NCBI GenBank assembly: GCA_023818905.1
Contig: JAMWDE010000006.1
Location: 1,859 to 15,415 of the forward strand
Direction: 5' to 3'
From: Candidatus Omnitrophota bacterium
Lineage (GTDB): Bacteria; Omnitrophota; Gorgyraeia; Gygaellales; Profunditerraquicolaceae
DNA: 13,557 nt
This document shows, one piece after another, positions 1 to 8,395 of this stretch. The notes below the pieces were generated by a model. That model worked only from the letters and a program-made list of their open reading frames with translations. It was not told the origin of the DNA and searched no databases. Positions within the stretch are counted from its first letter, which is position 1; each line of letters begins with the position of its first letter. Position numbers and translations under genes: made by a program.

Positions 1-1027
1 GCCTCTGGTAGATAATCGCCCTTCTAATCTCTTCTTGTAGGCGGTTATAAATAAATGTCTCATTGTATAGACCTGTCAGCGTATCCTTTATTTCCAATTT
101 TTCTATACGATGGGTCAACATATCATTCTCAATGGCAATGGCTGTCTGTTTTGCAAATATATCTAGTAACTCTATATCGTCTTTTTTATATAAAAATTCA
201 TCGCGGTTATTACCCACACCTAAAATGGCCTTTATTTTACCCTTTAAAAATATAGGCAACGCAAGGGCATTCTTCAGCTTAAATGTTTCTTTAAAATACT
301 TTTTTATATCTTCTGAAAGTATGTTCTCCTGGTCCAGTATCAGTTGCTTGTATGTACCAATAACCTTATAGAAATTTTCATCGGGTTCTAGTTTTATTCT
401 TAAAAGATCCTGTGCCCCAACTCCATCAACAGCTCTCATCTGAAAGGTCTCTGAAATATCTGATTGAAATAACATATAAGCCACATCTGAGTCTGTCAAT
501 AAACGCGCCTTTTCTGTAATCAATTTAAGTATATTATCCAAATTTGCACCTTGAGAAATCAAAGAACTTATCTGTAGCAAACTGGAAAATACATATATGC
601 GTTTCTGTATCTCTAAATTTAACTCTGCAGTCCTCTGGCTATAATTCTTAAGCTCTTCCATATTCATACGGATGCGTCCGGTAAGTTGATTCAAGGCATT
701 CCCTAAGTCTCCTAACTCATCATCGCGCTTTAAGTCAATATGATAAGATGTATCACCTGAGGCTATCAATTCAGCCTTTTTCGAAATAAATACGATATGG
801 TCAAATATTCTTTTTAATATAAAAAACCCAATATTAGAAATAACTATCATAATCAATATAACTATGGGTATTCTGATATCTAACTCGGCACCGCTCTGGG
901 GGTAGATGTATCTTAAGATAATGTAAATGCACACCACTAATGGAGCATTCGCCATAAGATAAAATGCTACCTTAAGTTTATAATTTAGCCCTTTTGAAAT
1001 AAAGGGTAGAAAAGTGTGTCTTTTCAT
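1..1027 (-). CDS. Membrane-bound HAMP-GAF-GGDEF signalling protein (C-terminus cut by window edge)
   Basis: The frame is open from an ATG at 1027-1025 to the window edge, giving 342 visible residues without a stop. Two hydrophobic segments lie near residues 20-42 and 53-75. A HAMP-like linker follows (about 70-125, with GDTSYHIDLKRDDELGDL), then a short helical stretch and a GAF-like domain (about 148-305, ending in AKQTAIAIEND). The last visible part, DTLTGLYNETFIYNRL from residue 315, is the typical opening of a GGDEF domain. By family this would be a diguanylate cyclase or a degenerate c-di-GMP sensor at the inner membrane. The GG[DE]EF signature lies outside the window, so activity cannot be judged. 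An AGGGGG ribosome binding site (1034-1039) sits six bases before the ATG, and the gene has its own promoter (see 1076-1104). It follows the cell-shape operon, but no functional link is shown. Confidence 0.85.
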   Translation of the reverse strand, partial: MKRHTFLPFISKGLNYKLKVAFYLMANAPLVVCIYIILRYIYPQSGAELDIRIPIVILIMIVISNIGFFILKRIFDHIVFISKKAELIASGDTSYHIDLKRDDELGDLGNALNQLTGRIRMNMEELKNYSQRTAELNLEIQKRIYVFSSLLQISSLISQGANLDNILKLITEKARLLTDSDVAYMLFQSDISETFQMRAVDGVGAQDLLRIKLEPDENFYKVIGTYKQLILDQENILSEDIKKYFKETFKLKNALALPIFLKGKIKAILGVGNNRDEFLYKKDDIELLDIFAKQTAIAIENDMLTHRIEKLEIKDTLTGLYNETFIYNRLQEEIRRAIIYQR

Positions 1028-1075
1028 TTTAGACCCCCTGTATAGAGGTTTACGTTAAAAAATAAGATAGTTTTC

Positions 1076-1104
1076 ATTATATATTATATCTCACTTTATA
1101 TCAA
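1076..1104 (-). promoter_or_regulatory. Sigma-70-type promoter for the GGDEF gene
   Basis: On the minus strand TTGATA (1099-1104) is followed after exactly 17 bases by TATAAT (1076-1081). This is five of six matches at -35 and six of six at -10. Transcription would begin near 1069, leaving a leader of about 42 bases before the ATG at 1027. The -35 box coincides with the last two sense codons (Leu-Ile) of the upstream radical SAM gene. The region is AT-rich, which raises the chance of a spurious match, but the spacing and gene position support it. Confidence 0.65.
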
Positions 1105-2853
1105 TAATTTGTTATATTCCAACACTAATCTTTCTCTATCTGTGCCAATCTCTAGAAAATCCCAAGGCAATATCTTGTCCGGAGATTTTTCCTTGAGATA
1201 AATTTCTGGCCTTACATTCAATTCTCTAAATCCATCCTCCCAGATATCAAACACAAAACAATTATCCCAGGCATCAAATCTGGCTCCCCTCTGAAAGACG
1301 TGTAGAATTACTTTGCCCAATCTTCTATCTCCTCGAGAAAGCACCCCTTCCAAGAAACTCATATAAGGATTATGGAAACTGAGCCTTAAGTTCTTAAGTG
1401 CGCCCGCCCTCATCTTGAGGTAATGCTGTTTACTTTTAATAATGTCTATATCTTCCATCCTTAACCACTGAAGAGGGGTATGAGGCTTTGGTATAAATGT
1501 ATTTATACTGATGTTTACCTGCGCCGGCTTTTTATTTACCTTTCTTCTTAACTCCGAGGTAGTGTAAGAAAAATCAATGATATTATCTAAGTCAGCCTGT
1601 CTCTCGCCTGGTAAGCCAATCATAAAATAGAGTTTTATATGCTGATAACCTAACTGATACGCCTTCTCTATTGTGGCAAAGAACTTTTGGACATCAAAAT
1701 GTTTGTTAATCTTTCTACGTAGTTCTTCGCTTGCAGATTCAGGCGCAAAGGTAAGGCCTGTTTTCTTAAATGTAGCTATAACGTCAGAAATCTTACCTAC
1801 AGCATCTCTAGGCCTTATAGAAGGTAGCGAAATACTCACCCCTTTTTCTTTAAAGTTAGAAACCAATAGTTTAACTAAATCTAAAATATTAGGGTAATCG
1901 CATACTGATAAACCTCCTAAAGATATCTCTTCATAACCGGTGCGGTTATAAATTTCTTGAGCAATAGATAATATACTGTTAGTGTCTCTTATTCTAAATG
2001 GGAAATACTGGAACCGCGCCTGACAGAAACTGCAGACGTTTGGGCAACCACGCATAATCTCTACATTGATACGGTCATGTATAATCTGTGTATAAGGCAC
2101 AAGCCAATCTAAAGGATAGTATACCTGATCTAAATCTCTTATAAAACGTTTTTTGACCTTACAAGGGACATCCGGATCTTTAGGTCTAAAACTTGCGATG
2201 TTGCCTTCTGAAGTATAACTCACTTCATACAGACAAGGCACATAGACGCCTTCTATCTTAGAAAGCATGATAAGTAGATCCTGTTTGTCTATCTTTCTGT
2301 TCGTTAGCCTATGCTTATATTTTCTATAGATATCTACTATCTCTAAAATTGCCTCTTCAGCTTCTCCAATAACAAACAGGTCAAAGAATTCATGCATTGG
2401 CTCTGGATTCAATACGCAACTACCACCACCAACAACCAAAGGATAGTTATAGTCACGTTCACAAGACTCCAAGGGGATCTTGCCTAAATCTAGGATATTT
2501 AATACATTGGTATAATTTAACTCATAACCTAAACAGAAACCTATGATATCGAAATCCCTAAGCCTTCTCTGAGTCTCTAGAGAAAATATCTCTCTTGAAT
2601 TCCTGCGCAAAATCTTCTCCATATCTATATGAGGGGAAAAGAACCTCTCGCAGGATACATCGGGAAGGTTATTTAATATACTATAAATAATCCTAAATCC
2701 CAAGTTGCTCATACCTACCTCGTACAGGTCTGGAAAGCAAAGAGCAAATTTAATGTATGATGAATCAAAATCTTTTTTGGGTGTATTCCACTCCTTACCT
2801 ATGTAGCGAGCAGGTTTATTCACCTTTAATAAGATATCCTCATCTAAATTCAT
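1096..2853 (-). CDS. TIGR03960-type B12-binding-fold radical SAM protein
   Basis: This 585-residue protein has an N-terminal region resembling a B12-binding fold (about 1-200, with ARYIGKEWN at the start and a YPLVVGGGSCVLNPEP block at 137-152) and a radical SAM core. The 4Fe-4S-binding cysteines are C270, C274 and C277 in RGCPNVCSFCQAR, a CX3CX2C motif. Further family-like blocks are FAPESASEELR (369-379), KLYFMIGLPGE (407-417) and the C-terminal LPWDFLEIGT (562-571). The reaction catalysed by this family is not known to me. It starts 7 bases after the rodA stop, so it is probably co-transcribed with the shape genes. A GAGGAG stretch lies about 15 bases before the ATG, too far for a normal ribosome binding site, so translation is probably coupled. 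In other bacteria this family also occurs near rod/mre genes, often followed by a DUF2344 partner gene. No such partner follows here. Confidence 0.85.
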   Translation of the reverse strand: MNLDEDILLKVNKPARYIGKEWNTPKKDFDSSYIKFALCFPDLYEVGMSNLGFRIIYSILNNLPDVSCERFFSPHIDMEKILRRNSREIFSLETQRRLRDFDIIGFCLGYELNYTNVLNILDLGKIPLESCERDYNYPLVVGGGSCVLNPEPMHEFFDLFVIGEAEEAILEIVDIYRKYKHRLTNRKIDKQDLLIMLSKIEGVYVPCLYEVSYTSEGNIASFRPKDPDVPCKVKKRFIRDLDQVYYPLDWLVPYTQIIHDRINVEIMRGCPNVCSFCQARFQYFPFRIRDTNSILSIAQEIYNRTGYEEISLGGLSVCDYPNILDLVKLLVSNFKEKGVSISLPSIRPRDAVGKISDVIATFKKTGLTFAPESASEELRRKINKHFDVQKFFATIEKAYQLGYQHIKLYFMIGLPGERQADLDNIIDFSYTTSELRRKVNKKPAQVNISINTFIPKPHTPLQWLRMEDIDIIKSKQHYLKMRAGALKNLRLSFHNPYMSFLEGVLSRGDRRLGKVILHVFQRGARFDAWDNCFVFDIWEDGFRELNVRPEIYLKEKSPDKILPWDFLEIGTDRERLVLEYNKLLI

Positions 2854-2860
2854 AGCTCAA

Positions 2861-3964
2861 TCAAAATACTCCTCTGGTCTTATATATATTGGCTAATATT
2901 CCCAAATCCATAAATGTGGTTAATACCGATGAGCCTCCGTAGCTCATTAAAGGAAGAGGCAGACCCACGACAGGAGCAAAACCCAGTGTCATAGCAATAT
3001 TGATAAAGACCTGTGTAGCTAACATTAAGGTTATCCCAAAAGCCAGAAGTCTACCAAACTGCTCGTTAGTTCTTAAAGCAATGCTTATACCTTGTTTGAT
3101 TAAAAGGTAATACAATAGTAACACTATACTACAACCGAACAGCCCCCACTCTTCGGCAAAGCTAGCAAAGATAAAATCGGTATGTGCTTCGGGTAAGAAA
3201 TGAAGCTGTCCTTGGGTACCTGAAAGCCAACCTTTGCCAAAGATGCCTCCTGAGCCGATTGCGATTTTAGATTGAATCACAGTGTAGCCTGCACCCAATG
3301 GGTCTATATCAGGATTTAAAAATACAAGTAATCTCTCTTTCTGATAATCTCTCAAAAAATGCCATAATAACGGTAAAGATATAAGAACCATCAGGAAAAA
3401 TATAACCAGATACTTCAACCTTACCGGCGCAAGAAAAAGTATCACTATAAATATGAAAATAAGCATCAAGCCGCTACCCAAATCCGGTTGCTCAACAATT
3501 AATCCTACAGGTAAAGCCGTAAACAAAAATGGTATTAGCAAACTCCGAAATACGCCACCTTGAAAAGCATTTGAAGAAATGCTCTGAGTAGACCTTCTAC
3601 TAAAATATCTTGCTAGGAATATTATCATAATTAGTTTTATAGCTTCAGAAGGTTGAAAGTTAAACCAGGCCAATCTCAACCAACGCTGCGCACCTAAACG
3701 GACAACACCTAAAATAAATACCAGTAACAATAAACACAATCCAAATATATATAATAGATAAGCCATATCCCAGAGTCGGCGATAGTTCAGATTAGATAAT
3801 CCGATAAACACCAAAATACCCAATAAGACCCAAAATATTTGACGTCTATAAGCCAGATGCCATAATCTGGCCTCCTTTTGAAAGGTACTGCTGTAGATAG
3901 AAATAATCCCAACTGTACAGATCAAAAGTGCAATCACCAATATTCTTAAAATATAACCCCTCAT
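2861..3964 (-). CDS. rodA: RodA peptidoglycan glycosyltransferase (SEDS family)
   Basis: RodA polymerises lipid II into glycan strands at the inner membrane, together with PBP2, during side-wall elongation. The 367 residues are close to the E. coli length and almost entirely hydrophobic, with about ten membrane segments. Family blocks are clear: YSSTF near the N-terminus, FNFQPSEAIK (101-110), EQPDLGSGLML (158-168), SKIAIGSGGIFGKGW (232-246), LPEAHTDFIFA (257-267) and GLPLPLMSYGGSS (334-346). Asp263 in HTDF matches the catalytic aspartate of RodA. The ATG lies 3 bases after the mrdA stop. A GAAGGG in the end of mrdA lies about 12 bases away and may serve weakly as ribosome binding site. RodA and its partner transpeptidase PBP2 are adjacent, as is usual. 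Confidence 0.97.
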   Translation of the reverse strand: MRGYILRILVIALLICTVGIISIYSSTFQKEARLWHLAYRRQIFWVLLGILVFIGLSNLNYRRLWDMAYLLYIFGLCLLLLVFILGVVRLGAQRWLRLAWFNFQPSEAIKLIMIIFLARYFSRRSTQSISSNAFQGGVFRSLLIPFLFTALPVGLIVEQPDLGSGLMLIFIFIVILFLAPVRLKYLVIFFLMVLISLPLLWHFLRDYQKERLLVFLNPDIDPLGAGYTVIQSKIAIGSGGIFGKGWLSGTQGQLHFLPEAHTDFIFASFAEEWGLFGCSIVLLLYYLLIKQGISIALRTNEQFGRLLAFGITLMLATQVFINIAMTLGFAPVVGLPLPLMSYGGSSVLTTFMDLGILANIYKTRGVF

Positions 3965-3967
3965 TTT

Positions 3968-5677
3968 CTATAATAACCCTTCCTGAAGCATCCTTTCTAT
4001 CATCTGCTTTGCCAGCATACAGGAGAATTGACCAGAACCCCCATTCTCTAAAAATACACACCCTACAAATTTAGGTTCCTTAAATGGTAAAAAGAAAACA
4101 AACCAGGCATGAGGTTGATCATTCTTAACCTGCGCGGTGCCGGTCTTACCAGCTACTGATACAGGAAGTTCTGATAACAGATGAGCTGTACCAGTAGGAT
4201 CTTTGACCACCTGAAGCAATCCCTGTCTTATAGAATCTATGGTCTTTTGTCTTATACCAAGGTGTATATTTTTATTTTGAGGATATCTAATTTCTTTTCT
4301 ATCTATCATCTTTACTATAAACGGTTTTGGTAATACTCCTCCATTAGCAAATACTGCCATCATACAGGTAAGCTGTAGGGGTGTTACTAAAAGCTCTCCT
4401 TGGCCAATAGCGAGATTTGCTGTATCCCCATCAAACCAGTTTCTCATCTTATAGAGCCTTTTCCAAAGTACAGAAGGCACAAAACCCTCTGTCTCATACG
4501 GTAGGTCAACAGAGGTCTTCCTGGACAAGCCAAACTTAAGTGCATAATTATAGATTTCCTGTGGCCCTAAGGCCAAGCCTGTCTTATAAAAAAATACGTT
4601 GCAAGAATGGGTTATTGCTTGAATAAGATTCTCTTGATGGTGGGTATCCCAACAGGCGAATCTCTGTTTACCGATATCCATGTGTCCCAAACAGAAAAAA
4701 TTGGTAGAGAGGCTAATCTTTGAGATTTCCAAGGCAGCTGTAGCTACTATTAATTTAAATATCGAACCAGCAGGGTAACTACTACTGATCGCCCGATTAA
4801 CTAATGGCGCCTCAGAAGCATTTAATATTTCCTTAACAGTATCCAATTTTCTAACAAAAATATTGGGATCAAAATTTGGACTACTCGCCATCGCTAAGAT
4901 CTCACCGGTATAAGGCTGCATAACCACAATACAGCCCTTTCTGCCATTAAGCACATCCTCGGCTATCTTCTGTATATCTATATCTAATGTCAAGGTTATA
5001 TCCTTACCATTTTTGGGTAACTTGAAACCCAAAATCCTTCTTGTTCTACCGTGACTATCCACCTCAAATATACTCCCCCCTTCCTGCTGGCGTAGATAGT
5101 AATCATACCTTTCCTCTATGCCTCCAAAACCTACTATGTCTTTCGTCTTGTATCCGTAATCTGTAAGCCTGGTGAGGCGCCAATGGTCAATCTCATCAAG
5201 ATAACCCAAGACGTGACAGGCAAGCTTGCCATAAGGATAACTTCGCAAAGGATGTTGTCTAATAATTATACCGGGCAGATTAAATTTTAACTCCTCCAAG
5301 GCAATCGCTTTCTGGGTATCTATATTTTTTGCAATAACCACAGGTAATGACGATGCTACATAGCCCCTTTGAAAAACAGTCTTCAGTTCAGCAAAATTCT
5401 TCCCTAAGATTTTAGACAGAACCATAAGGATGTTATCAGTCAATTCTTTATCTTGAGGAACCAACAATACATCGTAGGTGAGTCTGTTATCTGCAAGAAT
5501 ATTTCCTTTACGATCGAGTATCCTGCCCCGTGCGCCATACTGAGAAAGAAGACGAATGCTGTTCTTTCTGCTTAACTCGCTAAATGTAACATTCTTTATT
5601 AACTGCATATACAATAATCCTATAAAAAGGATCACAAAAAACAGGCCCATACAAAATTTAACAATCTTTATTCTCAT
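3968..5677 (-). CDS. mrdA: Penicillin-binding protein 2 (elongasome transpeptidase)
   Basis: PBP2 cross-links nascent peptidoglycan in partnership with RodA. The protein has 569 residues: a short cytoplasmic start, one membrane anchor (about 7-27), a pedestal region with GARGRILDRKGNILADN (48-64), and a periplasmic transpeptidase domain. All three penicillin-binding motifs are visible: SIFK with nucleophile Ser305 and Lys308, SCN (358-360) and KTG (511-513). A Cys/His cluster (C329, C342, H346, H347, C359) surrounds the SxN motif and resembles the zinc site described for PBP2 of some Gram-negative bacteria. It starts 33 bases after mreD. The leader is only A and T near the start, with no Shine-Dalgarno sequence within 20 bases, and an in-frame TAA lies just upstream, so this ATG is the first possible one. 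Confidence 0.96.
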   Translation of the reverse strand: MRIKIVKFCMGLFFVILFIGLLYMQLIKNVTFSELSRKNSIRLLSQYGARGRILDRKGNILADNRLTYDVLLVPQDKELTDNILMVLSKILGKNFAELKTVFQRGYVASSLPVVIAKNIDTQKAIALEELKFNLPGIIIRQHPLRSYPYGKLACHVLGYLDEIDHWRLTRLTDYGYKTKDIVGFGGIEERYDYYLRQQEGGSIFEVDSHGRTRRILGFKLPKNGKDITLTLDIDIQKIAEDVLNGRKGCIVVMQPYTGEILAMASSPNFDPNIFVRKLDTVKEILNASEAPLVNRAISSSYPAGSIFKLIVATAALEISKISLSTNFFCLGHMDIGKQRFACWDTHHQENLIQAITHSCNVFFYKTGLALGPQEIYNYALKFGLSRKTSVDLPYETEGFVPSVLWKRLYKMRNWFDGDTANLAIGQGELLVTPLQLTCMMAVFANGGVLPKPFIVKMIDRKEIRYPQNKNIHLGIRQKTIDSIRQGLLQVVKDPTGTAHLLSELPVSVAGKTGTAQVKNDQPHAWFVFFLPFKEPKFVGCVFLENGGSGQFSCMLAKQMIERMLQEGLL

Positions 5678-5710
5678 ATTTTAATGTTAATTTAAATTAT
5701 TAGCATCCTC

Positions 5711-6250
5711 TTAAGATCCGACAGACAACAAAGAGGAATCTTTTAAGTTCCTTTTGGTTAGACGGATTGGATTAAATTTTGAAATAATACTACTCATTAG
5801 CTCAAAAACAAAGAAAGATACCACTGCAGTATATACAGATTCCCACAATGCCATACGCATAAAAGTTGTTATGCCTATGCTAGCTACGCCACACAGATAG
5901 TATATCAGTCTAATTACAGCAGCATTAAATATCCCAATGATAAACGTAAGTATGGCTCTTATATAATTGTAATCGATGGTTATCTTTTTTGATAACCTTA
6001 TTATAAAAAAAGACCAGAAAGGTAAAATTAGGACATCTATACCAATGCCATTTACCAAAAAAATATCTTTAATAAAACCTAAAAAGGCGCTTAAGAAAAT
6101 AGCGTATCTCAGATCAAAGAAAAGGCTTACTAACATCAATCCTATCAAAGTAAGGTCTGGTTTGATGTCAAAAATCTTAAGGCAATCTAAAACTGTAACT
6201 TGCAATAAAATCAAAATAGGTATCACCATTAAGAAAAACCAGGGCTTCAT
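5711..6250 (-). CDS. mreD: Rod shape-determining protein MreD
   Basis: MreD is a small integral membrane protein of the elongasome that works with MreC. This one has 179 residues with five or six hydrophobic segments. The family-like KPDLTLIGLMLVSLFFDLR (30-48) is present, followed by a GFIKDIF loop. The sequence is poorly conserved across bacteria, so the call rests mainly on hydrophobic pattern, length, the KPDL block and position between mreC and mrdA. The start overlaps the mreC stop by four bases (ATGA, 6247-6250), a sign of translational coupling. No Shine-Dalgarno sequence stands at a normal distance; a GAGG lies about 16 bases upstream. The charged C-terminal tail (about 160-179) would be cytoplasmic or periplasmic depending on the number of membrane crossings. 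Confidence 0.9.
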   Translation of the reverse strand: MKPWFFLMVIPILILLQVTVLDCLKIFDIKPDLTLIGLMLVSLFFDLRYAIFLSAFLGFIKDIFLVNGIGIDVLILPFWSFFIIRLSKKITIDYNYIRAILTFIIGIFNAAVIRLIYYLCGVASIGITTFMRMALWESVYTAVVSFFVFELMSSIISKFNPIRLTKRNLKDSSLLSVGS

Positions 6251-7020
6251 GAGATAATTATAAATACCTCTTCAATATTAGATAGATTTACAAAAGGCTT
6301 AATTATAGCATAACAACTTAGCCCAGAAAATTCTTCTACAATTTCGGATACTAATCCGATAGGCAAACCTTTAGGATAGGCTCCAGTTAATCCTGAAGTA
6401 ACAACTACGTCTTGAATCTTGATATCCGCTTGACGAGGCAGATATTTCATAACTAAGGTATTTCCCAGTGCACCACTAACAAGTCCCTCTTGACGACTAC
6501 GCTGCAGAATAGCAGAAACGCTCAGATTAGGATCGTTGATAAGCATAATCTTACTAGTCGATAGAGTAACCTCTGTCACTCTTCCAATAAGCCCTTCAGG
6601 GCCTATAGCTACCATCCCTGGTTTTATACCACTGTTACTACCTTTATCTATAATAATAATTGATGACCAACTATCTGGTGAACGAGCGATAAGACGGGCA
6701 GCTAATAAGTTATAAACAGATCTCTGCTTAAAAGAAAGTAAATTCTTTAAGCGGATATTTTCCAAGCGTATCTCTTCCATAGCCTGAAGCTTATGTTTTA
6801 ACAAACCCAGCTCTCTTTTTAATGTCTCGTTTTGAATTAGATTACGCTGATAAAAGATGAGCCCTTCTATCTGGCGTCTTGCCAGATTGAATGCAATAAG
6901 AGGATATTTAAGAATATCAACAGCAGGTTTTCTTAAAAGGGGGATTAATAAGGATAAGGATAATAAAGAAAGAACAACTGTTAAGGCATAAATTAAGTTT
7001 TTCTTTTTGGCCCTAAACAC
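6247..7020 (-). CDS. mreC: Rod shape-determining protein MreC
   Basis: MreC is a periplasmic scaffold that links MreB filaments to the PBP2/RodA synthase. The 257 residues show the family layout: basic start (MFRAKKKN), one membrane segment (about 9-29), a coiled coil (about 55-97), then a beta-rich domain with IIIIDKGSNSGIKPGM (121-136), GPEGLIGRV (140-148), LINDPNLSVSA (160-170) and TSGLTGAYPKGLPIG (208-222). The start is GTG at 7020-7018. An ATG two bases earlier is in another frame. No Shine-Dalgarno sequence is present in the 21-base gap after mreB, so translation probably depends on coupling to mreB. The end overlaps mreD by four bases. Confidence 0.96.
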   Translation of the reverse strand: MFRAKKKNLIYALTVVLSLLSLSLLIPLLRKPAVDILKYPLIAFNLARRQIEGLIFYQRNLIQNETLKRELGLLKHKLQAMEEIRLENIRLKNLLSFKQRSVYNLLAARLIARSPDSWSSIIIIDKGSNSGIKPGMVAIGPEGLIGRVTEVTLSTSKIMLINDPNLSVSAILQRSRQEGLVSGALGNTLVMKYLPRQADIKIQDVVVTSGLTGAYPKGLPIGLVSEIVEEFSGLSCYAIIKPFVNLSNIEEVFIIIS

Positions 7021-7041
7021 ATTTTATGTTACTTAGATGGC

Positions 7042-8115
7042 TTAAGAGTGTAACTCGGATTTTATAGGAACAGTGACTTTTTTAAGATAACGTATTTCGT
7101 TTAAGACCTTACCTGTACCATTGGCTACAGCAGTCAGTGGGTCTTCGGCAATATGAACCGGAAGCCCTGTCTCTTCTGAAATCAATCTATCCAATCCTCT
7201 CAAAAGAGACCCTCCTCCAGCCATCACAATACCATGTTCAATCAAATCTGCAGCTAATTCAGGAGGAGTCCTTTCTAGAGAAACCTTAGTTATTTCTAAT
7301 ATAGAACGCAAAGGTTCCTGCAACGCCTCTCTGATCTCCTCAGAGGTTATAGTTACAGTTTTGGGCAAGCCACCTACCAAATCTCTTCCCTTTACTTCCA
7401 TGCTCATCTCTTCATCTAAAGGATAAGCGGAACCGATCTTTATCTTTATCTCTTCAGCAGTACGTTCCCCAATCATCAAATTGTATGTTTTCTTCAAATA
7501 TTCTATAATTGCCTCGTCCATCTCATCTCCACCTATGCGGATAGATTTAGAGAAAACAATTCCAGCTAATGAGATTACGGCTATCTCAGTAGTGCCGCCA
7601 CCTATATCTATAACCATATTCCCTACCGGTTCCTGAATGGGTAATCCCACGCCAATAGCTGCAGCAATAGGCTCTTCAATCAAGAAGACCTCTCTAGCAC
7701 CTGCACGTTCCGCTGACTCTTTCACTGCGCGTTTTTCTACCTCAGTAATTCCTGAAGGTATTGCAATCACTATGCGAGGCCTTATCTGAAAACGCCTGCG
7801 GCGCACCTTCTGTATAAAGTGCCTTAACATTGCTTCAGTAATCTCAAAATCAGTAATTACTCCATCCTTCATTGGTCTAATGGCTATGATATTACCTGGA
7901 GTGCGACCTAACATACGCTTTGCCTCTTCTCCTACTGCTAAAACATTGGATGTGCCGCGTTCTACTGCCACCACCGATGGTTCACAGAGAACAATACCTT
8001 CTCCTTTTAAATAGACCAGCGTGGTAGCTGTACCTAAATCAATGCCTATATCGTTAGATAATAAAACGTTAATATAATCTATAATTTTTCTAAACAAATT
8101 TTTAAAACTGATCAT
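7042..8115 (-). CDS. mreB: Actin-like cell-shape protein MreB
   Basis: MreB forms membrane-bound filaments that guide cell-wall elongation. The 357 residues contain the actin-family nucleotide-binding blocks: [12 protein letters not shown] (24-35), [10 protein letters not shown] (146-155), [13 protein letters not shown] (168-180) and [11 protein letters not shown] (297-307). Before the first beta strand there are about 20 residues, [20 protein letters not shown], with the look of an amphipathic helix for membrane binding; this is somewhat longer than in E. coli. It is the first gene of the shape operon. A near-consensus promoter lies just upstream (8148-8176), and AAAGGGA (8121-8127) at five bases from the ATG is a clear ribosome binding site, unlike in the genes that follow. 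Confidence 0.98.
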   Translation of the reverse strand: MISFKNLFRKIIDYINVLLSNDIGIDLGTATTLVYLKGEGIVLCEPSVVAVERGTSNVLAVGEEAKRMLGRTPGNIIAIRPMKDGVITDFEITEAMLRHFIQKVRRRRFQIRPRIVIAIPSGITEVEKRAVKESAERAGAREVFLIEEPIAAAIGVGLPIQEPVGNMVIDIGGGTTEIAVISLAGIVFSKSIRIGGDEMDEAIIEYLKKTYNLMIGERTAEEIKIKIGSAYPLDEEMSMEVKGRDLVGGLPKTVTITSEEIREALQEPLRSILEITKVSLERTPPELAADLIEHGIVMAGGGSLLRGLDRLISEETGLPVHIAEDPLTAVANGTGKVLNEIRYLKKVTVPIKSELHS

Positions 8116-8120
8116 CCTTT

Positions 8121-8127
8121 TCCCTTT
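8121..8127 (-). promoter_or_regulatory. Ribosome binding site of mreB
   Basis: AAAGGGA on the minus strand ends five bases before the ATG of mreB. A second AGG directly touches the ATG and is too close to act. The five genes downstream in the operon have no site of similar quality. Confidence 0.7.
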
Positions 8128-8147
8128 TTGAATCGATATTTGGTTAA

Positions 8148-8176
8148 ATTTTATCAGAGTTTAAACTGTATGTCAA
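8148..8176 (-). promoter_or_regulatory. Extended -10 sigma-70 promoter of the mre operon
   Basis: On the minus strand a perfect TTGACA (8171-8176) is followed after 17 bases by TAAAAT (8148-8153). The bases TGA directly precede the -10 box, giving an extended -10 (TGn). Transcription would start near 8141, leaving a leader of about 25 bases before mreB. This is the best promoter match in the window and lies at the expected place for the shape operon. Confidence 0.8.
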
Positions 8177-8195
8177 ATAAAAAGTTAAATAGATG

Positions 8196-8286
8196 GTAGT
8201 TTAGTTTCTGCATGCCACGCTATTGCTTCTAGACTCCTAAGACTTAGGATAACCCTCAACTTGGCGCAAGATTACGCCTTTAAAGC
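8196..8286 (-). repeat. Intergenic hairpin-type element, copy A
   Basis: Read on the minus strand, this non-coding stretch shares blocks with 10718-10804 and 13041-13133. The block ATCTTGCGCCAAGTT (8258-8272) matches copy B at 12 of 15 positions. CTAGAAGCAAT (8222-8232) is identical to 13081-13091 of copy C. CTAAG followed by TAGGAG is shared with copy B. The blocks TTGCGC (8264-8269) and GCGTGG (8215-8220) can pair over six positions, three of them G-U, only in this orientation. The copy ends about 19 bases upstream of the mreB -35 box. The alignment was made by eye. Confidence 0.4.
8235..8249. repeat. Short palindrome, possible operator
   Basis: TCCTAAG and CTTAGGA flank a single central A, a perfect seven-base dyad. 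It lies about 100 bases upstream of the predicted mreB transcription start, inside intergenic copy A. It could be an operator or a chance hairpin tip; nothing identifies a binding protein. Confidence 0.3.
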
Positions 8287-8317
8287 ATCACAAGTCTAAT
8301 TTAAGCCAAGGTCTAAA

Positions 8318-8355
8318 GCTGTATTATCTTACATTTACTGTTTTGGTAATACAGC
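8318..8355 (-). repeat. Inverted repeat downstream of aroA
   Basis: GCTGTATTA and TAATACAGC (8347-8355 and 8318-8326) form a perfect nine-base stem with a 20-base loop; two G-U pairs could extend it. It lies about 40 bases beyond the aroA stop. It is placed like a transcription terminator, but only three T residues follow, so it may instead protect the transcript end or bind a regulator. The spacer 8116-8395 contains no credible reading frame. Confidence 0.4.
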
Positions 8356-8395
8356 CCAAGATAACATTACATACAAAATTATCTGTAAGAAGATA

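Noticed and set aside
63..371. Plus-strand open frames over the left end
   Set aside because: They are antisense to the clear HAMP-GAF-GGDEF frame and show no domain or ribosome binding site.
7018..7022. ATG at 7022-7020 as the start of mreC
   Set aside because: It is out of frame with the MreC protein; the GTG two bases later is in frame.
8190..8395. tRNA or small protein in the aroA-mreB spacer
   Set aside because: No T-loop sequence or cloverleaf arms were seen, and all frames close after a few codons.
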